Shown in pieces: positions 8,578 through 17,576 of a stretch of DNA of 39,547 nt. The position numbers were made by a program, and so were the translations under genes. Below the pieces are notes generated by a model, which was not told where the DNA came from, did no database searches, and saw nothing but the letters and a program-made list of their open reading frames with translations. Source of the stretch: Waddliaceae bacterium (GTDB lineage: Bacteria > Chlamydiota > Chlamydiia > Chlamydiales > GCA-2709385); contig PAQS01000049.1 of NCBI GenBank assembly GCA_002709385.1, positions 1-39,547 of the forward strand, written 5' to 3'. Within the stretch, counting starts at the first letter, position 1, and the number at the start of each line of letters is the position of its first letter.

Positions 8578-9288
8578 TTAAGCAACGAAATTTGAAAAAG
8601 ACTTTTTAGAGCCAGGACAAGACGGTTCATAGGATGGAGAATCTACCGGTAGTTTACGTTCTTCTTGTTGAGGGCGATCATCTGATATATCAGGCTTTTT
8701 GAACTTACGGTCTCTTATATCCGGTTTAAAGTAATTACCAGGCATTTTTTGGGGAGACGGTTTTTCTTTTGTTGACTTTGTCTTCTCACGGTTTTCGTTT
8801 TTGTCTTCTTCGTAAATGGCTTCGTTGTGAGACGGAGGGCGCTGTCCTGGATTGGGAACAGAAATCCACATATCCCCTTGTTCAGGAAGACGTATACGAG
8901 CGCAAACAGAGTTTTCTCTTTCAGGCAAAAAGTCTAGCAAAGGACGGAAGTTAATAGAGACGGTTTTATGAGATGCAGCTTCGTTAGAAGGAGCATCATG
9001 TTGATTGTGCATGATCAATACGTTAACATATGGGGTTTTCCCTTCATGTATGCGATGATCTGTAAGGACTTTAAAGTCATGCTTGCAGCGGTGATTATGT
9101 TGACAAGATAAACGCAAAGTAAGCAGAAAACGCTCTGTATCCCAGCTGGAATCTTCTACACGAAATGCATGGGACTGTAGGCCATATAAATCACTTTCGT
9201 AGGTAAGAGGAATAGACTTCTTTTGAGTATTTAGTGAAGAGGGGCCAAATTCGGAGTCCCAGCACAATGCCGGATTGAAACTTACCAT
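8578..9288 (-). CDS. Orphan protein: compact N-terminal domain plus charged disordered tail
   Basis: Not recognised. I start it at the second ATG (MVSFNPALCW), which has AAGGA seven bases upstream; the first ATG, at 9297, is too close to that site. The N-terminal 140 residues alternate in a beta-rich way (ERFLLTLRLSCQHNHRC, TVSINFRPLLDFLP, ARIRLPEQGDMWISVPNP), with several His and Cys residues. The remaining 95 residues are Lys/Glu/Pro-rich and almost certainly unstructured (NENREKTKSTKEKPSPQK). No signal peptide. It is the last gene of a probable three-gene operon, 67 bp after the 693-residue protein. Such a folded head with a charged tail would fit a secreted substrate or its partner, but that is a guess. 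Confidence 0.7.
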   Translation of the reverse strand: MVSFNPALCWDSEFGPSSLNTQKKSIPLTYESDLYGLQSHAFRVEDSSWDTERFLLTLRLSCQHNHRCKHDFKVLTDHRIHEGKTPYVNVLIMHNQHDAPSNEAASHKTVSINFRPLLDFLPERENSVCARIRLPEQGDMWISVPNPGQRPPSHNEAIYEEDKNENREKTKSTKEKPSPQKMPGNYFKPDIRDRKFKKPDISDDRPQQEERKLPVDSPSYEPSCPGSKKSFSNFVA

Positions 9289-9355
9289 TACACGCATCCT
9301 TAGCTTTTTAAGGTCACTGAAAAGCTTCGAAATATAGTTTGAAGAAGGATATGCG

Positions 9356-11437
9356 TCAATAATTAGAAATTAATTTAATTTGATTTCTTATGGATAAAAA
9401 ATCAAAAAGTTGAGGGTAGTCTTTTTGGTTTTGTAAAAGCCAGTTTTCAAAAGTGTTGTTATCGAAAAGGTTTTGATTTTCACCTATTTGTGCGGGGTCT
9501 TGATCTAGGTATTTAAGTAACTCATGTAAATTAAGTGTTACTCTTATTGAAGGATCTTGAGTAGAAAAACGTTGTTGAATAACAGATGAAAGAAAATTCT
9601 CTTTTTCTTGTTCGGGTAGAGCATTCCAGATACGTAAATAAGGAGTTTGGTTTGCGTGATCATTTTGATCATGAGAGGTAATCCAGCTGCTACGAATAGG
9701 AATAAGCTCATTCCATGGAACATTTATGAGCTTAAGTACTTCGTTCAATCGCTCTCCTGCAAGTTCTTGTAAAAATAAGTCAATCAGTACAGGATTCTTG
9801 AGTCGTGGTATGACAAAACGATCTTGTTTTGGTGTTAATTTGAGCAAGTTTTCTTTCATGACTTTCATGAATGAATCGTCATACAAACCTTGTGCAACAG
9901 GACTATTCCAAGCCTCAAGTAGGGGCTCTAAGAAGTAGTGCATTTTTTGGTCAGGTAACCATTCTAGCTGTTCTATAAGTGGACGAAGATCTAGCTCTAA
10001 AAGGTTATGTTGTTCTTCATGATGCGAGTAGGCGTAACGCATCTCATCTGGATCAACAGTATCAGAAGCACTAGAAATCAATCGATACAAACGCTGAGTT
10101 ATTTCTTTATCATGAGCATCTCGAACAAGAACTTTATTTAGTAAAAATAGTGTGAGCCAATGGTCAGGTAACTGATGAGCCACGCGTTTTACGATAGAAG
10201 CGTCGATAGTACGAATCAAATGAGCATCATAAGCAAGCTGAGCGCTTAATAGTTTTCGATCTAGGCGGTAGGAAAAATAATTGAGTAACAATACTTCTTC
10301 AAAATGCTCGCGTAGTCTTCGATCGTCTATCTGATTAATCAAAGGTAGTAAACGGAAAATAAGCGGATGGCATTGCGGATCATCATTCCACCACTCTTGG
10401 GGGTTTTTGACATGTATAGGAATGATGTACTGAATTAATTCGTAAGGAAGTAAGGTAAGAATATTTTCTCTATTTCCATTCAGAATCGCTTCAATGTACT
10501 CACTAATAATCTCGTCTTTTTCCTGAGGAATAATTTTACTATTTAATAAAATACCAGAGAGCAGTGCTACAACCTGCTTATCATTCATCTCATGCTGTTT
10601 ACACAAGTTTTGTGTCGCTTTAAGAGCTTCATTAGAAATACTTTCATTTGCTGCAAAGTTTTGAATCTCGTCTGTATCTGATTGGCAAAAAAGATCCCAA
10701 GCTTTCTTGCTTTTTGCTTCAATCGCTAAAAATACGATTAAATGTAAGGAAAGAGACTGTCCAGCTAATAGATAATGAATATCTTCATCATCCAAAAATT
10801 TAGCATGATCCTTCTTTTGCATTTCACTAAGTAATAAGGTGCTTAGTTCTGGTAAGCAAGGACTTTTAGGGCCGTTACTTATCTCTCGTAAAGAACGATG
10901 AATACGTAAAAGGCTAGGAAAATCTATGTATTTTTTAATGTTAAGTTTATGGAGTCTACCCTTGGGTAGGTGATGAATCAACTCAATGAGTCTGGTTTCT
11001 TGTTCTTTTTTCGGTAGATTTGTAAGCGATTTGAAAAATCGTTTGGGGTATAAAAATAAAGAACGACTCGTTATAGAATCGGAAAGCCCACTGAGGCTAG
11101 ATAGCTTATTTAATAGAAGAGAAAGATCTCGCTCTTTTGAACCACCATTTACGCGTTGCATCTCGCGAAGAACAATAAGACTGTTTTGAATATCTTCAAG
11201 AATCTGTGGAGTTAATTCTTCCTGTGGAAGAGAGCGTTCTACCGAAGCAATAATTTCATTTGTTATGCGGTCTAACCTCGGGTTCATCGCGATGCTATGG
11301 CCGAAGATATGCCATAAAATACGCCGACAAAATCTGACAAAATAATTAGATCGAGCTTGCTTATGCAATAGTGTATTCAGGGTGTGTTTTCTGGGGTCAA
11401 TATGCTGGATGTGCCGGATTTCATGGATGCTATACAT
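9356..11437 (-). CDS. Orphan all-helical protein (693 aa), middle gene of an orphan operon
   Basis: No family recognised. Residues from about 60 to the end read as repeated helix pairs with leucine-rich faces (LTPQILEDIQNSLIVLREM, HYLLAGQSLSLHLIVFLAIEA, LPDHWLTLFLLNKVLVRDA, LPEQEKENFLSSVIQQRF). This suggests a HEAT-like solenoid. The basic, aromatic N-terminus (YFVRFCRRILWHIFGHSIAM) could be a short membrane-interacting helix but is not a signal peptide. The gap to the upstream coiled-coil gene is 17 bp, so the two are co-transcribed. The start has only a weak ribosome site, which suits translation from an upstream message. Function unknown; large helical proteins of this kind are common among effectors of intracellular bacteria. 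Confidence 0.75.
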   Translation of the reverse strand: MYSIHEIRHIQHIDPRKHTLNTLLHKQARSNYFVRFCRRILWHIFGHSIAMNPRLDRITNEIIASVERSLPQEELTPQILEDIQNSLIVLREMQRVNGGSKERDLSLLLNKLSSLSGLSDSITSRSLFLYPKRFFKSLTNLPKKEQETRLIELIHHLPKGRLHKLNIKKYIDFPSLLRIHRSLREISNGPKSPCLPELSTLLLSEMQKKDHAKFLDDEDIHYLLAGQSLSLHLIVFLAIEAKSKKAWDLFCQSDTDEIQNFAANESISNEALKATQNLCKQHEMNDKQVVALLSGILLNSKIIPQEKDEIISEYIEAILNGNRENILTLLPYELIQYIIPIHVKNPQEWWNDDPQCHPLIFRLLPLINQIDDRRLREHFEEVLLLNYFSYRLDRKLLSAQLAYDAHLIRTIDASIVKRVAHQLPDHWLTLFLLNKVLVRDAHDKEITQRLYRLISSASDTVDPDEMRYAYSHHEEQHNLLELDLRPLIEQLEWLPDQKMHYFLEPLLEAWNSPVAQGLYDDSFMKVMKENLLKLTPKQDRFVIPRLKNPVLIDLFLQELAGERLNEVLKLINVPWNELIPIRSSWITSHDQNDHANQTPYLRIWNALPEQEKENFLSSVIQQRFSTQDPSIRVTLNLHELLKYLDQDPAQIGENQNLFDNNTFENWLLQNQKDYPQLFDFLSIRNQIKLISNY

Positions 11438-11454
11438 AGCCAGTATTTGCCTAT

Positions 11455-13275
11455 TTACTGTATTTTTTGCCGCTTAATATAAAAACGTTTGGAACTATGA
11501 AAGGTCCCACTCAGTATTTCGTTCACCCTTGTTTCTAAGTTTTGTAGCTCTCGTTGAAGGCATTTACTAACAAAAAGTAATGTTTTATGTAGCGCCTCTA
11601 ATTGAAAATGAAAATGCGTCTCAAAAAATAAAGAAAGCTCAGGTTCAACTTCTACCCACTGATCAAGCAATTTTTGTGCCAACTTTTCAAAGTCGTATTG
11701 CTCTTCCATAAGAAGTTGACGAAAGCTTTGTAGCTCTTGAGTTAAAGGAGCAATGTGTATGGAAATACTATCTTCGTCAGGCGAATAAAGCTGAAAATTT
11801 AGAACCTCAACAGTTTTATTCGCTAAATCATTCAATTGCATTGTACGTTTATGCAGTTCTCTTAAACGTGATTCATTTGCTCTCTTAACCGCTAAACTTT
11901 CTCTACTTAAAGAATCAATAATAGGATTTTTGACAGGTGTTTGAGGAGAAGAAGGCATTTTTGCTAATGATGGAAGAGTCTTGCTGGGAGAACTTCGTTT
12001 ATTTGCAAGAGAGTAAGCATACCAAGTTTGCTCGTCTCTTAGAGGAGCAAGGTAATTGATAGATTCTTGCAAACGTTTATGCATTCCCTGGTACATACGC
12101 AAATAGTGCTCTAAATCACTTCCAGATCTCATGAAAAATCGTTCTGCACTCACAATACTTCGGAGTATTTTTTGATCAATATGTGCATATGATTGATTTT
12201 TCTTACGCAAAGCATCACGCTGTTCATTAAAGGTTTTAATTTCTTTTAGAAAGCGCTTCATTAATTGTAAATAGGATTCAATAAGAGGCTCTGAGGCATT
12301 TTTATTTAATGCAGCGATACGGTTTTTAAGCTTTTGACGATAAATCTGCTCAAGTACTTGGAGGCTATCAGGTTTCTCTTCTTGTTTCATTTCACGGAAA
12401 ATCTCTCGACAATCTTTAGAAAGGACTTTTAACCAAAGATCTAGACGCTTGATTCGATCATAGAAATCTTGTTTCCACTCTAAGATAATCTTCTGCTGTG
12501 GATTTTTCCTGCCACCATGTATTTTGATTAGATAAGAGGTCCATGTATGATAAATTTTATCGCATTCTTCGAGAAGTAGAGGAATTTGCTTTTCAGCTTG
12601 GCGAAAATCTTTTCTGTGAAATTTAATGATCTTTCGCAAATTTGTTCGCTCACGCATAAGATCAATTAAATAATCATCATGAGAATGAACACAGTGAAGA
12701 CCTGCGCGAGCCTGACCATACAAATCATTCAATTGTCTAAATAAATAACGGTCTTGCTTAGTGAATGCCGATGATAAAATAGAGCGCTCACCGTTAGCCC
12801 TCTGATCCATTTCTAAATCAGATAAGTAATTAGGAGACAAAAGTTTATTTAGATCATCTAGCTTATGCTCAAAATATAAAAGAAGAGGAGCTTCACGGTT
12901 TGTATTTTCTAAGTTCTCTAAAAGTGGTGTAAAGGTTTGATGAAAATAAGGGGAACTATGGTGCTTAATAATAGAAGAAAGATGTGATTGAAGATCTAAA
13001 ACTTCCCGCACATTAACCCATTCATGATGCAAACCCGTAGCAATCAAACGTTGAAGCTTTTTACTTACAGGTTGTAACCCTGTGAAATCATTAAAGTAAA
13101 TACACTTGTGGATAAAATCTTTAAAACTATCTCCAAAACCTTTTCTTATTAAAAGGCAGTGTTTTTTATCGGCTCTTAAGTACTGTTCGGATGTCATTGA
13201 TAAAAGAGAGAACCATAAGTCTTTGAAAGAATTATGGTTAAGAAAATTGCCCTTATTTCCCTTTTTTACACCCAT
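11455..13275 (-). CDS. Orphan coiled-coil-rich protein (606 aa), first gene of an orphan operon
   Basis: Not recognised. AGGAG eight bases before the ATG supports this start. The protein is highly charged and helical, with long heptad-like stretches (ERTNLRKIIKFHRKDFRQAE, ESYLQLMKRFLKEIKTFNEQ, ESRLRELHKRTMQLNDLANK). A Ser/Pro-rich linker lies at about residues 430-455 (SSPSKTLPSLAKMPSSPQTP). No signal peptide or membrane helix. It leads the minus-strand trio 11455/9356/8578. The architecture of two helical blocks around a Ser/Pro hinge suggests a scaffold or tether; nothing in the sequence shows an enzyme. Confidence 0.75.
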   Translation of the reverse strand: MGVKKGNKGNFLNHNSFKDLWFSLLSMTSEQYLRADKKHCLLIRKGFGDSFKDFIHKCIYFNDFTGLQPVSKKLQRLIATGLHHEWVNVREVLDLQSHLSSIIKHHSSPYFHQTFTPLLENLENTNREAPLLLYFEHKLDDLNKLLSPNYLSDLEMDQRANGERSILSSAFTKQDRYLFRQLNDLYGQARAGLHCVHSHDDYLIDLMRERTNLRKIIKFHRKDFRQAEKQIPLLLEECDKIYHTWTSYLIKIHGGRKNPQQKIILEWKQDFYDRIKRLDLWLKVLSKDCREIFREMKQEEKPDSLQVLEQIYRQKLKNRIAALNKNASEPLIESYLQLMKRFLKEIKTFNEQRDALRKKNQSYAHIDQKILRSIVSAERFFMRSGSDLEHYLRMYQGMHKRLQESINYLAPLRDEQTWYAYSLANKRSSPSKTLPSLAKMPSSPQTPVKNPIIDSLSRESLAVKRANESRLRELHKRTMQLNDLANKTVEVLNFQLYSPDEDSISIHIAPLTQELQSFRQLLMEEQYDFEKLAQKLLDQWVEVEPELSLFFETHFHFQLEALHKTLLFVSKCLQRELQNLETRVNEILSGTFHSSKRFYIKRQKIQ

Positions 13276-13385
13276 TAATAAAACTCCTAATAAAGTTATT
13301 ATTATTGTATAAAAAACAAGAAATTATATAAATAGATCTAAGTGTTAATTTATTTATAAGAAGAGTTTGTTTAATTTGGTTTTTT

Positions 13386-13415
13386 TTAATAGCGCAATAA
13401 ATATTGCGCTATTAA
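13386..13415. repeat. 30-bp palindrome between two minus-strand genes
   Basis: Arms ttaatagcgcaata and tattgcgctattaa are perfectly complementary over 14 bp around a two-base centre. It lies 24 bp past the glutaredoxin stop. The T-run adjoins the wrong side for an intrinsic terminator on either strand (T8 comes before it on plus, so A8 follows on minus). It may be an operator for the coiled-coil gene about 110 bp downstream, or a simple cruciform. Confidence 0.6.
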
Positions 13416-13438
13416 GTAATCAATTTTCATAAAAGTTC

Positions 13439-13846
13439 TTATGAAAGGTCCAAATCTTTAACCGATTGAAGAAATTTTATGATTTCATTAGATTCATAAA
13501 GAGCTTGTCCATCAATAACTAAGCATGGAACTTGGCGTTTTCCACCAATTTCAATCAATTCATCGGCATACTCAGGAACTTTGATATTCCGAGAGCTGAT
13601 TTCGATTCCTTCTTTTTTCATGAAACGACGTACTTTTTTGCAGTAAGGGCAACTACTACGTTCATAAAGAACCATATCGTCGAATGTGATTTGGTTAAGG
13701 TCAATATCATCAAAACTTTCGTTCATAGAAACGTTTCCTGGTATACAGCAGCCTTCTGTGTCTTCGCTTGCTTGCAATCCATTGCTAGTACCAAAAGCGA
13801 CTGAAGCTAATATCAATAGATTTCTCGTCATATTCCACAAAGTCAT
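13439..13846 (-). CDS. Exported glutaredoxin-fold protein with CPYC active site
   Basis: The C-terminal 80 residues are a glutaredoxin. They show LYERSSCPYCKKVRRFMKK with the redox pair C66/C69, the cis-proline loop KRQVPCLVIDG, and the C-terminal helix ESNEIIKFLQ. The frame extends upstream to 13903, but GGAGAG eight bases before the ATG ending at 13846 marks the start. From there the protein opens with a signal peptide (MTRNLLILASVAFGTSNGLQA) and probable cleavage after LQA. A short linker with a CC pair follows (EGCCIPGN). Glutaredoxins normally work in the cytosol with glutathione; an exported one would act in the periplasm or at the envelope, perhaps in disulfide handling. It is 119 bp downstream of kynU on the same strand and may share its transcript. 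Confidence 0.85.
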   Translation of the reverse strand: MTLWNMTRNLLILASVAFGTSNGLQASEDTEGCCIPGNVSMNESFDDIDLNQITFDDMVLYERSSCPYCKKVRRFMKKEGIEISSRNIKVPEYADELIEIGGKRQVPCLVIDGQALYESNEIIKFLQSVKDLDLS

Positions 13847-13965
13847 CTTATCATCTCTCCAATGTTCTAGGTAATGTTTTTGTGTCTTTAGAGATATTTT
13901 CAAAAACTATTTCGTTTTTAAAAATATCAATAAGTGAAATTCAATTCACGTGGTCATTTGTATGC

Positions 13966-15123
13966 TCAGTAAGGATAATTGATCAAGAAGTCTTTTACAA
14001 GCAAAGCATCGTTCATATCGGTATAGATGTGTGGTGACAAGCGCAAGAGTTGTCCTTCACGTAAATCACAATGAATATCTTTTTTTTCTAAGTCTTTAAG
14101 TAGTATAGGATTAGATATATTTATTACTAAAGTTCCTCCTCTTTCCTTGTGTTTTTGAGGGCTCGCAATATGGTATCCAGCTTCTGTAAGAGCTTCATAA
14201 AGAAAATGAATGATTTTTTGGTTATGTTGGTGGATTGTTTGGATACCTAAGTTCCTTTGATGTTTGATAGACTCTGCGGCGAGGGAGAAGGGAAGAATAG
14301 AGGGGGTACCACCCCAGAATTTTTTTGCGTTTTTGGCGTAACGAAAGCGGTGTAGATCACCTTCAAAAGGTTCTTCGTGTGAGAACCAGCCTAGGTCTCG
14401 GGGAGCACAGTCATGAATTCGATTAGGTGAAACCCATAAAAACCCTGCACCAGGACCTCCACATAGCCATTTTACACAAGAGCCAACAACAAAATCAGCC
14501 TGCCACTCGTTTAAAGAAATAGGAATAACGCCAACAGATTGTGCGATATCAACGATGGAGTAGATATTTTTAGAAGAACTTAAAGCTGTAATTTCTTTTA
14601 CAGGTACACGAATGCTTTGATTAGAGGTAACATGCGTAATGAAAGCCCATTGAACATCTTCAGTGAGAGCTTCTTCCCATACAGAAACATCTTCAATAGC
14701 TGCGTCTTTAGGCAAGTAGCGAAGTTGGTAACCTTCCCGTTCTAATTGTTGCAGTACATAAGCTGTAGATGGAAAATCTCGCTCTGAAAGAAGAATGGTA
14801 TTACGTTTTGTTTCTTTAGGAATGGAGTAGAGAATTTTAGATAAAGCTGAGCTGACATTGCTTTGTGGGCATATATTCTGAGCGTTCGTTCCAAGAAGAA
14901 GTGCTAGTTCTGAACAGAACTGCTCATTGACGCTAAGCCAAGCATCCCATGCATGAGCACCTCTTTCTTTCCATTCTTCAAAGTATTGATTTTGAGCCGT
15001 TTTTTCCGCTTCTTTTATTAAGCAACCTACAGCATGACTCAGGAAATAGTGTCCTTTTGGTAAATAATAAGCATCAGTGACCAGAGCTTTCGATTTCGGA
15101 TAAAGATTGTCGGACTTCACCAT
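13966..15123 (-). CDS. kynU: Kynureninase-like PLP enzyme (aminotransferase class V fold)
   Basis: Kynureninase cleaves kynurenine to anthranilate and alanine. The PLP lysine is K218 in GSCVKWLCGGPGAGFLWV, close to the family's CSYKYLNGGPG motif. The later block RDLGWFSHEEPF...GTPSILPFSLAA matches the kynureninase GWFGH...GTP pattern. D(I)AQS in the sheet before the lysine supplies the pyridine-binding Asp. The strong ribosome site GGGGAGG fixes the start at 15123 rather than the upstream ATG at 15141. The gene overlaps the end of the TDO-like gene by 50 bp, so they are co-expressed and probably act in sequence. The N-terminal YFLSHAVGC replaces the usual LDGNSLG, so a related reaction (other class V PLP lyases) is possible. 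Confidence 0.75.
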   Translation of the reverse strand: MVKSDNLYPKSKALVTDAYYLPKGHYFLSHAVGCLIKEAEKTAQNQYFEEWKERGAHAWDAWLSVNEQFCSELALLLGTNAQNICPQSNVSSALSKILYSIPKETKRNTILLSERDFPSTAYVLQQLEREGYQLRYLPKDAAIEDVSVWEEALTEDVQWAFITHVTSNQSIRVPVKEITALSSSKNIYSIVDIAQSVGVIPISLNEWQADFVVGSCVKWLCGGPGAGFLWVSPNRIHDCAPRDLGWFSHEEPFEGDLHRFRYAKNAKKFWGGTPSILPFSLAAESIKHQRNLGIQTIHQHNQKIIHFLYEALTEAGYHIASPQKHKERGGTLVINISNPILLKDLEKKDIHCDLREGQLLRLSPHIYTDMNDALLVKDFLINYPY

Positions 15124-15826
15124 ATTCGCCTCCCCATTCATCAGTCATCCAAGAGCGTACATCCCATAACTTAGGAAAAAACCGCATTTTAAGGCCCTTC
15201 TCAAGAAGAGAAACAGATCGGCCTTTCAATGACTTTGCTTCAAGACCTATACTTCGGCGTATGAGAAGTATATGATGATAAAGGAACTTTTGGAAAAGCT
15301 CATCAAATTCAACCATGGCTTCTGCAACAACATAGGCCTCGTCATGATTATATTTGTGGTGGTAGATATCAGCTACAGTAAGACCTGAAGATTTCAAGTA
15401 CTGAGATTCAAATGAATCCCATATTTTTTGAGGCATTTTCCGTAAGATTTTGAAGCCGGGGGATTCTTGCCCGCTACCATTTCCTAATTGCAACCTAATC
15501 TCTTGATACTCTTTTGGCGACATCGTTTCCAATATATCAAGCTGCTGAATCATCATACGCTGAATGCGATGTACACGGGAAAAGAGAGTGACAACACGTA
15601 GGGTGTTTTTTTGAGCTATATAGTCATCAATATCAAGTAGAGTATACATGATGAGCTTCATCCATAACTCTTCAACTTGATGAATGATCATAAATTGCAA
15701 TTCATCAGCATTACACAATTCTTCAAAGGGCTTTTGTAGAGATAGTAATCCTGAAGTGTTGAGGTAGCGCTCGTAATCAAGGTCGCCCGTTCCTTGACTC
15801 TCTTTATAGAAAAACTCTCTGTCCAT
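15074..15826 (-). CDS. Divergent tryptophan 2,3-dioxygenase-type heme enzyme
   Basis: TDO opens the indole ring of tryptophan to N-formylkynurenine with a b-type heme. The fold is clear: YERYLNTSGLLSLQ at the start; DELQFMIIHQVEELWMKL with distal H49; the proximal heme ligand H185 in YHHILLIRRSIG; and FFPKLWDVR. Key substrate residues differ from canonical TDO. The FQSLQYR segment reads QESPGFK, so the carboxylate-binding Arg becomes K126. The GTGGSSG loop reads KSLKGRS, so its Thr becomes S199. This places it with the TDO-like bacterial enzymes marked by SGxxSPG. The partner kynureninase argues for tryptophan or a substituted tryptophan as substrate. No arylformamidase is nearby. The start is the second ATG (AGG eight bases upstream); 250 residues is slightly short of usual. 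Confidence 0.8.
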   Translation of the reverse strand: MDREFFYKESQGTGDLDYERYLNTSGLLSLQKPFEELCNADELQFMIIHQVEELWMKLIMYTLLDIDDYIAQKNTLRVVTLFSRVHRIQRMMIQQLDILETMSPKEYQEIRLQLGNGSGQESPGFKILRKMPQKIWDSFESQYLKSSGLTVADIYHHKYNHDEAYVVAEAMVEFDELFQKFLYHHILLIRRSIGLEAKSLKGRSVSLLEKGLKMRFFPKLWDVRSWMTDEWGGEYGEVRQSLSEIESSGH

Positions 15827-15902
15827 TTGCATAACCTAAAATATTTTACACAACTCTATTGGAAATAAGATTATGCAACAAGATAGTAGATGGAAATTAA
15901 GG

Positions 15903-17576
15903 TTAGATTTCTGCAATAGGGAGAGAAAATGTAAACGTACTGCCTCGTCCCATTTTACTTTCAGCCCATATATCTCCACCATTCAATTGAGCAAGTTCCT
16001 TGCAGATAGGGAGACCCAAACCAGTTCCTTTAGGCTTGTCAGTCATAACATTCCCAACTTGCTGAAAACGATCGAAGATGAGATTTAAATCACTTGCTGC
16101 GATTCCCATCCCGCTATCTTTTACAGAGATCAACATCTGTCCATTTTCAGAGCGAGCGGAACAAACAATGTTTCCATGATCTGTAAATTTTATTGCATTT
16201 GAAAGTAAATTGGTGAGGATTTGAGTAACTTGTTCTTGGTCTGCAAACGCTTGAGGTAAATGCTCAGGTATTTCGACTTCTACGTTAACTTTATCAGGGT
16301 TGAGTAATGAAGAAAGTTTTATTGTGTTAGTTTTTAATATTTCAGCCACATCAATACAAATAGGTTTGCATTGCATTTTTCCAGATTCTAATTTACTGAT
16401 GTCTAATAAGTCATTGACAATACGCAGTAAACGGCCACATTCAGTGATGATAATATCAGTATGGATGATGGCTTGATTCAGAGATTTAAAAGCTTTTGTA
16501 GATTCCGGATCAATTCCTTCAAGAGCTTTTTGTAGTTTTTTCTGATTGATTTTGGAGAAACCTAAAATAGAAGTGAATGGTGTGCGTAATTCATGAGAAA
16601 TTGTGGCAATAAATTCTGATTTCATTTGGTCAATTTTTTTGCTTTGGGTAATATCCCGAATGATAATGATATGGCCTATAGAGGAGTCTTCACTAAATAT
16701 TTTTTTACTTGTAAGCTCACCATTTCTCCCAAAAGCAAGCTCGATTTCCATTGTGATGTTTGTTTCATTATTTTGTAATATCGCTTCCATTTCATGAGAA
16801 CGCTCTCTTCCTAATAAGTATTTAGCTGAGCTACCTTTTAAAAGATGAAGTTTTTTATCAAGCATTCTCCCGGTCATTGGATTGACTTGAGAAATCTTTC
16901 CAGATTTATCTACAACAAGTAAACCATCAGGAATTTGATTCATGATACTTGTAATTCTTGATAGAATAAATTCAGTCTCAACTTGGCGTGAGGCAACACC
17001 TCTCATATCTCTTAGACTTTGAAGGCAAGAATTTATTAGAAAAACATCTTCGAAAACAACCCACATAGCATGCTCAAGCCAACGATAAGGCTCTGCTACA
17101 ATGACACCAAAAACAGACTGAGGAAAATATAAACCTCGTACAAAATGGTCAATTGCTATAACTGTAGTAGCACTCAATAGAACTTTCCAATCACGATAAA
17201 AGGCTAAAAATGCTAGAGAACCAAATACATGGAAATGCATTTCAAGTCTTCCCCCGCATAAATGAATCAATAAAGAAGAAAAGCTTACTTGAGAAATGGC
17301 AATGACGTGACGAGTAATGGGAGCGCCTGGGCGAAAATATACAAGAAACATAGGGTAAATCGTTGCTGCACCTCCAATGAAGGCTGCAGCCATAACGTGT
17401 ATATGAGGACTAAAACTACTACCCAACCAAGTCCTCGGAGAAATCCACAAGGCAAGCATCAATGAAGCAATCCACTGAACGAAAAGAAGAGTCAGCATCC
17501 ATCTATCCATTCGGCAGTGAACAGCGTTTAAATCACTCTGAACGTAATCTTCTACTTTATTTTTATATTCTGTCAT
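15903..17576 (-). CDS. Membrane sensor histidine kinase (polytopic His-rich sensor, PAS, HisKA, HATPase)
   Basis: The N-terminal 180 residues form several membrane helices rich in conserved-looking histidines (HLCGGRLEMHFHVFG, AIDHFVRG, WLEHAMWVVFEDVFL). This is a MASE-like sensor that could bind a metal, heme or redox cofactor. A PAS domain follows (IPDGLLVVDKSGKISQVNP). The dimerisation box has phospho-acceptor H328 (ATISHELRTPFTSILGF). The ATPase has the N-box (LTNLLSNAIKFTD), G1 (VKDSGMGI) and G2 (GTGLGLPICKEL). It is complete and should be active. The start at 17576 has GGGG six bases ahead and overlaps the RedB-like gene by 14 bp, so the two are coupled. No response regulator follows on this strand; the stand-alone receiver at 19817, across the divergent gap, is the obvious candidate partner. 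Confidence 0.92.
   Translation of the reverse strand: MTEYKNKVEDYVQSDLNAVHCRMDRWMLTLLFVQWIASLMLALWISPRTWLGSSFSPHIHVMAAAFIGGAATIYPMFLVYFRPGAPITRHVIAISQVSFSSLLIHLCGGRLEMHFHVFGSLAFLAFYRDWKVLLSATTVIAIDHFVRGLYFPQSVFGVIVAEPYRWLEHAMWVVFEDVFLINSCLQSLRDMRGVASRQVETEFILSRITSIMNQIPDGLLVVDKSGKISQVNPMTGRMLDKKLHLLKGSSAKYLLGRERSHEMEAILQNNETNITMEIELAFGRNGELTSKKIFSEDSSIGHIIIIRDITQSKKIDQMKSEFIATISHELRTPFTSILGFSKINQKKLQKALEGIDPESTKAFKSLNQAIIHTDIIITECGRLLRIVNDLLDISKLESGKMQCKPICIDVAEILKTNTIKLSSLLNPDKVNVEVEIPEHLPQAFADQEQVTQILTNLLSNAIKFTDHGNIVCSARSENGQMLISVKDSGMGIAASDLNLIFDRFQQVGNVMTDKPKGTGLGLPICKELAQLNGGDIWAESKMGRGSTFTFSLPIAEI

Noticed and set aside
8578-9288. Zinc-binding domain from the His/Cys residues near CQHNHRCKH
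   Set aside because: Spacing does not match a known zinc finger and only one cluster exists.
13386-13415. Palindrome as intrinsic terminator of the glutaredoxin gene
   Set aside because: The T-run is on the wrong side: on the minus strand the stem is followed by A residues.
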